A DNA stretch of 34,820 bases from assembly GCA_902489945.1 (NCBI GenBank), contig CABUBZ010000014.1, positions 1 through 34,820 on the forward strand. The letters are read 5' to 3'. This document shows positions 30,684-34,820 of the stretch, piece by piece; position 1 is the first letter of the stretch, and every line of letters begins with the position of its first letter. This DNA is from an uncultured Collinsella sp. (GTDB lineage Bacteria > Actinomycetota > Coriobacteriia > Coriobacteriales > Coriobacteriaceae). The position numbers were made by a program, and so were the translations under genes. The notes beneath the pieces were generated by a model. It was given only the letters and a program-made list of their open reading frames with translations. It did no database searches and was not told where the DNA came from.

Positions 30684-31064
30684 CTACTGCATGGTTTCGG
30701 GGGCTACCAGGTCGAGCATCTCGTGCAGCTTGTCGCGCGTGACGCCCAGGGCCTCGGCCTGGCTTGCCGCTTTCGCGAGCAGCTCTTCGATATGGCAGAG
30801 CTGGTTTTCACGCAAGAGCTCTTGGTTGCCTTCGGCGACAAAACAGCCCTTGCCCTGCACGGTGCAGATAAACCCGAGCTGCTCCAGGTCGGCGTAGGCG
30901 CGCTTGGTGGTGATGACGCTCACGCCAAGATCGCTCGCGAGCGCACGGATGCTGGGGAGTTTGGCTCCCGCAGTGAGCGTGCCCGAAAGGATTTGAGCTT
31001 TGACCTGCGAGGATATCTGTTCGTAGATGGGCTTATCGCTCGAATTGGATAGGATGATGTCCAC
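30684..31064 (-). CDS. GntR-family regulator, YtrA type
   Basis: A 126-residue protein. GTG 31062-31064 stands 5 nt after AAGGAG. Residues 10-75 form the winged helix typical of GntR (PIYEQISSQVKAQILSGTL, KLPSIRALASDLGVSVITTKRAYADLE) with the wing CTVQGKGCFVAEGN. The C-terminal tail is only about 50 residues with one helix, the YtrA form, which has no large ligand domain. It probably represses its own operon. Palindromes TACACGTGTA (31087-31096) and GTATATATAC (31114-31123) overlap the likely promoter and are candidate operators. Confidence 0.92.
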   Translation of the reverse strand: MDIILSNSSDKPIYEQISSQVKAQILSGTLTAGAKLPSIRALASDLGVSVITTKRAYADLEQLGFICTVQGKGCFVAEGNQELLRENQLCHIEELLAKAASQAEALGVTRDKLHEMLDLVAPETMQ

Positions 31065-31086
31065 AGCGGCTCCTTAGCTGTTGGGC

Positions 31087-31142
31087 TACACGTGTATATA
31101 ACCGGTAAGCACAGTATATATACACTATGCACAGTTATGCAA
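31087..31142 (-). promoter_or_regulatory. promoter and operator of the GntR-ABC operon
   Basis: On the minus strand, TTGCAT (31137-31142) and TATACT (31113-31118) are 18 bp apart and form a fair promoter. The palindrome GTATATATAC (31114-31123) covers the -10 box and TACACGTGTA (31087-31096) lies just downstream; both share TATA/TACAC half-sites. This is where the YtrA-type regulator would bind. Confidence 0.55.
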
Positions 31143-31190
31143 GAGCTAAATGTGGAATAGACCATCGGCGCCGCGCTTGCTCCAAAACAA

Positions 31191-31485
31191 TCTCAATCTG
31201 TAACATCTGGGTCCGTTTTTGGTCGCCAGCTGTTACAGATTGAGATGTTATTTTCCCGCCTGCCTATTTGTCTCAATCTGTAACAGTAAGAGTCGATTTG
31301 CGCGGCTAGATGTTACAGAACGAGACATTGGCTGCCTGCCTTTCCGTTTATCTCGATTTGTAACAGCTAGACCCAATTTGGGCGGTCAGGTGTTACAGAT
31401 TGAGATTGTGCCGGCGGACAAGTTCGTTTGTCTCAATCTGTAACATCTGGGTCCGTTTTGAGTCGCCTGCTGTTACAGATTGAGA
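31191..31485. repeat. array of four 55-bp hairpins on an exact 80-bp period
   Basis: Units start at 31191, 31271, 31351 and 31431. Each has a left arm TCTCAATCTGTAACA (15 bp), a 25-nt loop and a right arm TGTTACAGATTGAGA, then a 25-nt spacer. Arms of units 1 and 4 are perfect; units 2 and 3 carry one or two changes. Loops are related to each other (for example TCTGGGTCCG starts loops 1 and 4), and spacers also share bases, so whole 80-bp blocks were duplicated. It lies between the GntR promoter and prfC. Function unknown; see findings. Confidence 0.92.
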
Positions 31486-31630
31486 CAGTCTGCTGCAGAA
31501 TACTTTCGATAACTAGCCGTTCACGTTCTGACTGATGAATTTGTCCTGATAGGCGCCCTAGAGCGGGATTTCGCGGCTACAATAGTACGGTTACATCGAC
31601 GTAATGCACTTAATGCAAGAAAGGATCCGC

Positions 31631-33244
<1,614 letters not shown>

Positions 33245-33250
33245 CGCATC

Positions 33251-33288
33251 GGCGCGGTGGTCCTGCGGGGCTGCCGCGCCGTTTGCTT
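33251..33288 (+). terminator. terminator after prfC
   Basis: GGCGCGG (33251-33257) pairs with CCGCGCC (33274-33280) around a 16-nt loop, followed by GTTTGCTT. The T-run is short, so the terminator is fair rather than strong. Confidence 0.5.
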
Positions 33289-33344
33289 GCCTGATGCCGC
33301 GTGAGCGGCTATCATACCCACCGTCGTCTCAAGACCGGGGCGTC

Positions 33345-33373
33345 CGAGCAGTTCGGGTCCGATATCCTGCTCG
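33345..33373 (+). promoter_or_regulatory. leader hairpin of the VUT-type transporter gene
   Basis: CGAGCAG (33345-33351) pairs with CTGCTCG (33367-33373), loop 15 nt, then an A-rich tail (TTAAACCTAAAACCAAAGG) running into the ribosome site. A small stem, C-rich tail and A-rich run before AAAGGAG recall preQ1-I/II riboswitches, which often control YhhQ-type genes, but the pseudoknot pairing could not be drawn. Treat as a candidate only. Confidence 0.35.
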
Positions 33374-33400
33374 TTAAACCTAAAACCAAAGGAGTACACA

Positions 33401-34123
33401 ATGATCAAGAAGGTCATGGAGGACTACAAGGTCCTGTTGCGGAGCATTCCCGCGGCAACGGTTTCGCTGTTTTTCGTGAGCGTCATCATGATGAACCTGC
33501 TGGCCAACAAAGAGCTCATCAGCCTGCCGTATCTGGCACTCGACTGCGGCTTTGTGGTGAGCTGGGTTTCGTTTTTGTGCCAAGACATGATCTGCAAGCG
33601 CTTTGGCGCCAAGGCATCCATCAAAATCTCTATCCTCGCGCTGCTGGTTAACCTGGCCGTGAGCCTGTGCTTTTGGGCATGTTCGCTCACGCCCGGCATG
33701 TGGGGCGCCTACTACGACACGGGCATGATCGAGGTCAACACCGCCCTTAACGCCACCATCGGTGGCACCTGGTACGTGGTGCTGGGCTCTTCGCTGGCAA
33801 TGCTCGTTTCTGCCGTGGTTAACTCCACGCTCAACCAGTCGCTCGGCCGTATGCTCAAAAAGAATAACTTTGCGAGCTTCGCCTTCCGTTCCTATGTGTC
33901 CACGGGTGTTGGCCAGTTTATCGACAACCTGGTCTTTGCCATTGTGGTGAGCCACACGTTCTTTGGTTGGACCTGGGTGCAGGTCCTTATGTGCTCGCTG
34001 ACCGGCGCTGTCGCCGAGCTGCTGTGCGAGGTCTTCCTGAGCCCCGTGGGCTACAGGGTCGTGCGCGGCTGGGAGCGCGAGAATGTGGGTTCCGAGTACC
34101 TCGAGCGCCATGCAACCGCCTAA
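33401..34123 (+). CDS. VUT/YhhQ-type queuosine precursor transporter
   Basis: A 240-residue membrane protein; AAAGGAG lies 6 nt before ATG 33401. Six or so helices are visible, with DCGFVVSWVSFLCQDMICKRFGAKASIKIS, SLGRMLKKNN, STGVGQFIDNLVFAIVVS and AELLCEVFLSPVGYRVV. The GQFIDNLVF stretch and the D-rich first loop fit the VUT (YhhQ) family, which imports queuosine precursors such as preQ1/preQ0 in many bacteria. Direct uptake in this organism is inferred. A leader hairpin precedes it. The SDR gene follows 9 nt later and is probably cotranscribed. Confidence 0.8.
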   Translation: MIKKVMEDYKVLLRSIPAATVSLFFVSVIMMNLLANKELISLPYLALDCGFVVSWVSFLCQDMICKRFGAKASIKISILALLVNLAVSLCFWACSLTPGMWGAYYDTGMIEVNTALNATIGGTWYVVLGSSLAMLVSAVVNSTLNQSLGRMLKKNNFASFAFRSYVSTGVGQFIDNLVFAIVVSHTFFGWTWVQVLMCSLTGAVAELLCEVFLSPVGYRVVRGWERENVGSEYLERHATA

Positions 34124-34132
34124 GGAGCAAGT

Positions 34133-34813
34133 ATGCGGGTTTTGATCACGGGCGCTTCGGGCGGTATCGGAGCCGCGTGCGTGCAGCGCTTTTTGGACGA
34201 GGGCCACGAGGTCGTGGGCTTTGATCTGCTGCCGGCGGCGATCGAACACGAGCGCTACCGCCATCTGATCGTTGATGTCCGCGAGCCGGAATCGTTTCCA
34301 GGTGACCTTGAACCCCAGGTAATCGTGAACGTTGCCGGTACGCAGGATTCGGCTGACGACATCGCCGCCAACCTGTGTGGCACCATCAATGTGACCGAGC
34401 GCTACGCCTTTGTGGGGGAGGGGCTTGCCGCCAAGCCGGCGCCGGCTATCAAATCCGTGGTCAATGTGGGGTCGGCGAGCGGACATACGGGATCGGAGTT
34501 TCCCGCCTATGCCGCCAGCAAGGGCGGCGTTATCGCCTATACCAAGAACCTTGCAAACCGCCTGGCGCCGCAGGCCATCGCCAACAGTGTGGACCCGGGT
34601 GGCGTTATCACGCCGCTCAACCGTTGCGTGATGGAAGACGAGCACCTGTGGAACCAGATTATGGAGCTCACGCCGCTTAAACGCTGGGCCACCGCCCAAG
34701 AGATCGCCGAGTGGATCTACTTTGTGGGCGTGACCAACCGGTTTATGACCGGACAGAGTCTGCTCATCGATGGCGGCGAGGCCGGCCGCACGCAGTTTGT
34801 TTGGCCTGAGTAG
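34133..34813 (+). CDS. short-chain dehydrogenase/reductase (SDR)
   Basis: A 226-residue classical SDR with AAGGAG before ATG 34133. The NAD(P) motif GASGGIG (about 7-13), the NVAG strand, the catalytic YAASK (Tyr and Lys, about 124-128) with Ser in SVVNVGSASG, and the C-terminal LLIDGG are all in order. It is shorter than the common 250 residues but complete. The Asp in FDLLP after the second strand suggests NAD(H) use. The substrate is unknown. It lies 9 nt after the VUT-type transporter gene and may share its transcript. The stop is 7 nt from the window end. Confidence 0.9.
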   Translation: MRVLITGASGGIGAACVQRFLDEGHEVVGFDLLPAAIEHERYRHLIVDVREPESFPGDLEPQVIVNVAGTQDSADDIAANLCGTINVTERYAFVGEGLAAKPAPAIKSVVNVGSASGHTGSEFPAYAASKGGVIAYTKNLANRLAPQAIANSVDPGGVITPLNRCVMEDEHLWNQIMELTPLKRWATAQEIAEWIYFVGVTNRFMTGQSLLIDGGEAGRTQFVWPE

Positions 34814-34820
34814 CAGACGC

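Noticed and set aside
31191..31485. CRISPR array
   Set aside because: The 15-bp repeats alternate in orientation, loops and spacers are related rather than unique, and no cas gene is nearby.

Overview
The window is a stretch of bacterial chromosome with high G+C, densely packed genes, bacterial Shine-Dalgarno sites (AAGGAG-like) and TACAAT-type -10 boxes. The gene content, high G+C and several families of intergenic palindromes suggest a gut member of the Coriobacteriia, most likely Collinsella. This is an inference from gene families and repeat style; no rRNA gene is present to prove it. The redox cluster of a CD1871A-like CXXC peptide with a NapH-like ferredoxin and a TlpA-like lipoprotein fits a gut anaerobe.

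Layout. 1-2 kb: an accessory patch with the 5' end of an IS481-type transposase (minus, cut by the window edge), strong inverted repeats, then a two-gene unit of an unknown two-helix membrane protein and a cytoplasmic trypsin-like protease. 2-6 kb: an OmpR/histidine-kinase pair (minus) divergent from a redox operon (CXXC peptide, polyferredoxin, TlpA-like lipoprotein), closed by a terminator. 6.3-9.5 kb: one large MacB/FtsX-type ABC transporter polypeptide with an unusually long ectodomain. 9.6-11 kb: an unknown membrane protein (minus) and a decayed relative upstream. 11-17.2 kb: a magnesium-type P-ATPase locus with a short divergent ATPase, an orphan winged-helix regulator, a terminator and structured leader, a full-length MgtA and a 51-residue membrane peptide. 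17.3-22.4 kb: dihydrouridine synthase, glutaredoxin, an XRE/zinc-ribbon/TipAS regulator, TrmO overlapping a MalY-type aminotransferase, and a PNPOx-fold protein. 22.4-25.3 kb: a BvgS-like hybrid sensor kinase. 25.4-28.8 kb: a two-helix K+ channel, a LOG-family protein, a ClC-family protein without the gating glutamate, and an EamA transporter. 29-31 kb: a GntR(YtrA)-ABC-permease operon with palindromes at its promoter. 31.2-31.5 kb: a strictly periodic array of four 55-bp hairpins on an 80-bp period. 31.6-34.8 kb: prfC, a VUT/YhhQ-type transporter and an SDR oxidoreductase.

How the parts work together. The two-component pair probably regulates the divergent thiol/iron-sulfur operon. The P-ATPase locus looks like a self-contained Mg2+ module with transporter, paralogue, DNA-binding protein, leader and small membrane peptide. 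Genes with no shared role are separated by palindromic elements of at least four sequence families, some at gene 3' ends and some in 5' leaders.

The features most likely to be undescribed are the 80-bp hairpin array before prfC, the membrane-protein/protease pair beside the IS element, the receiver-less OmpR regulator and the small peptide of the mgtA locus. No tRNA, rRNA, phage or true CRISPR was seen.
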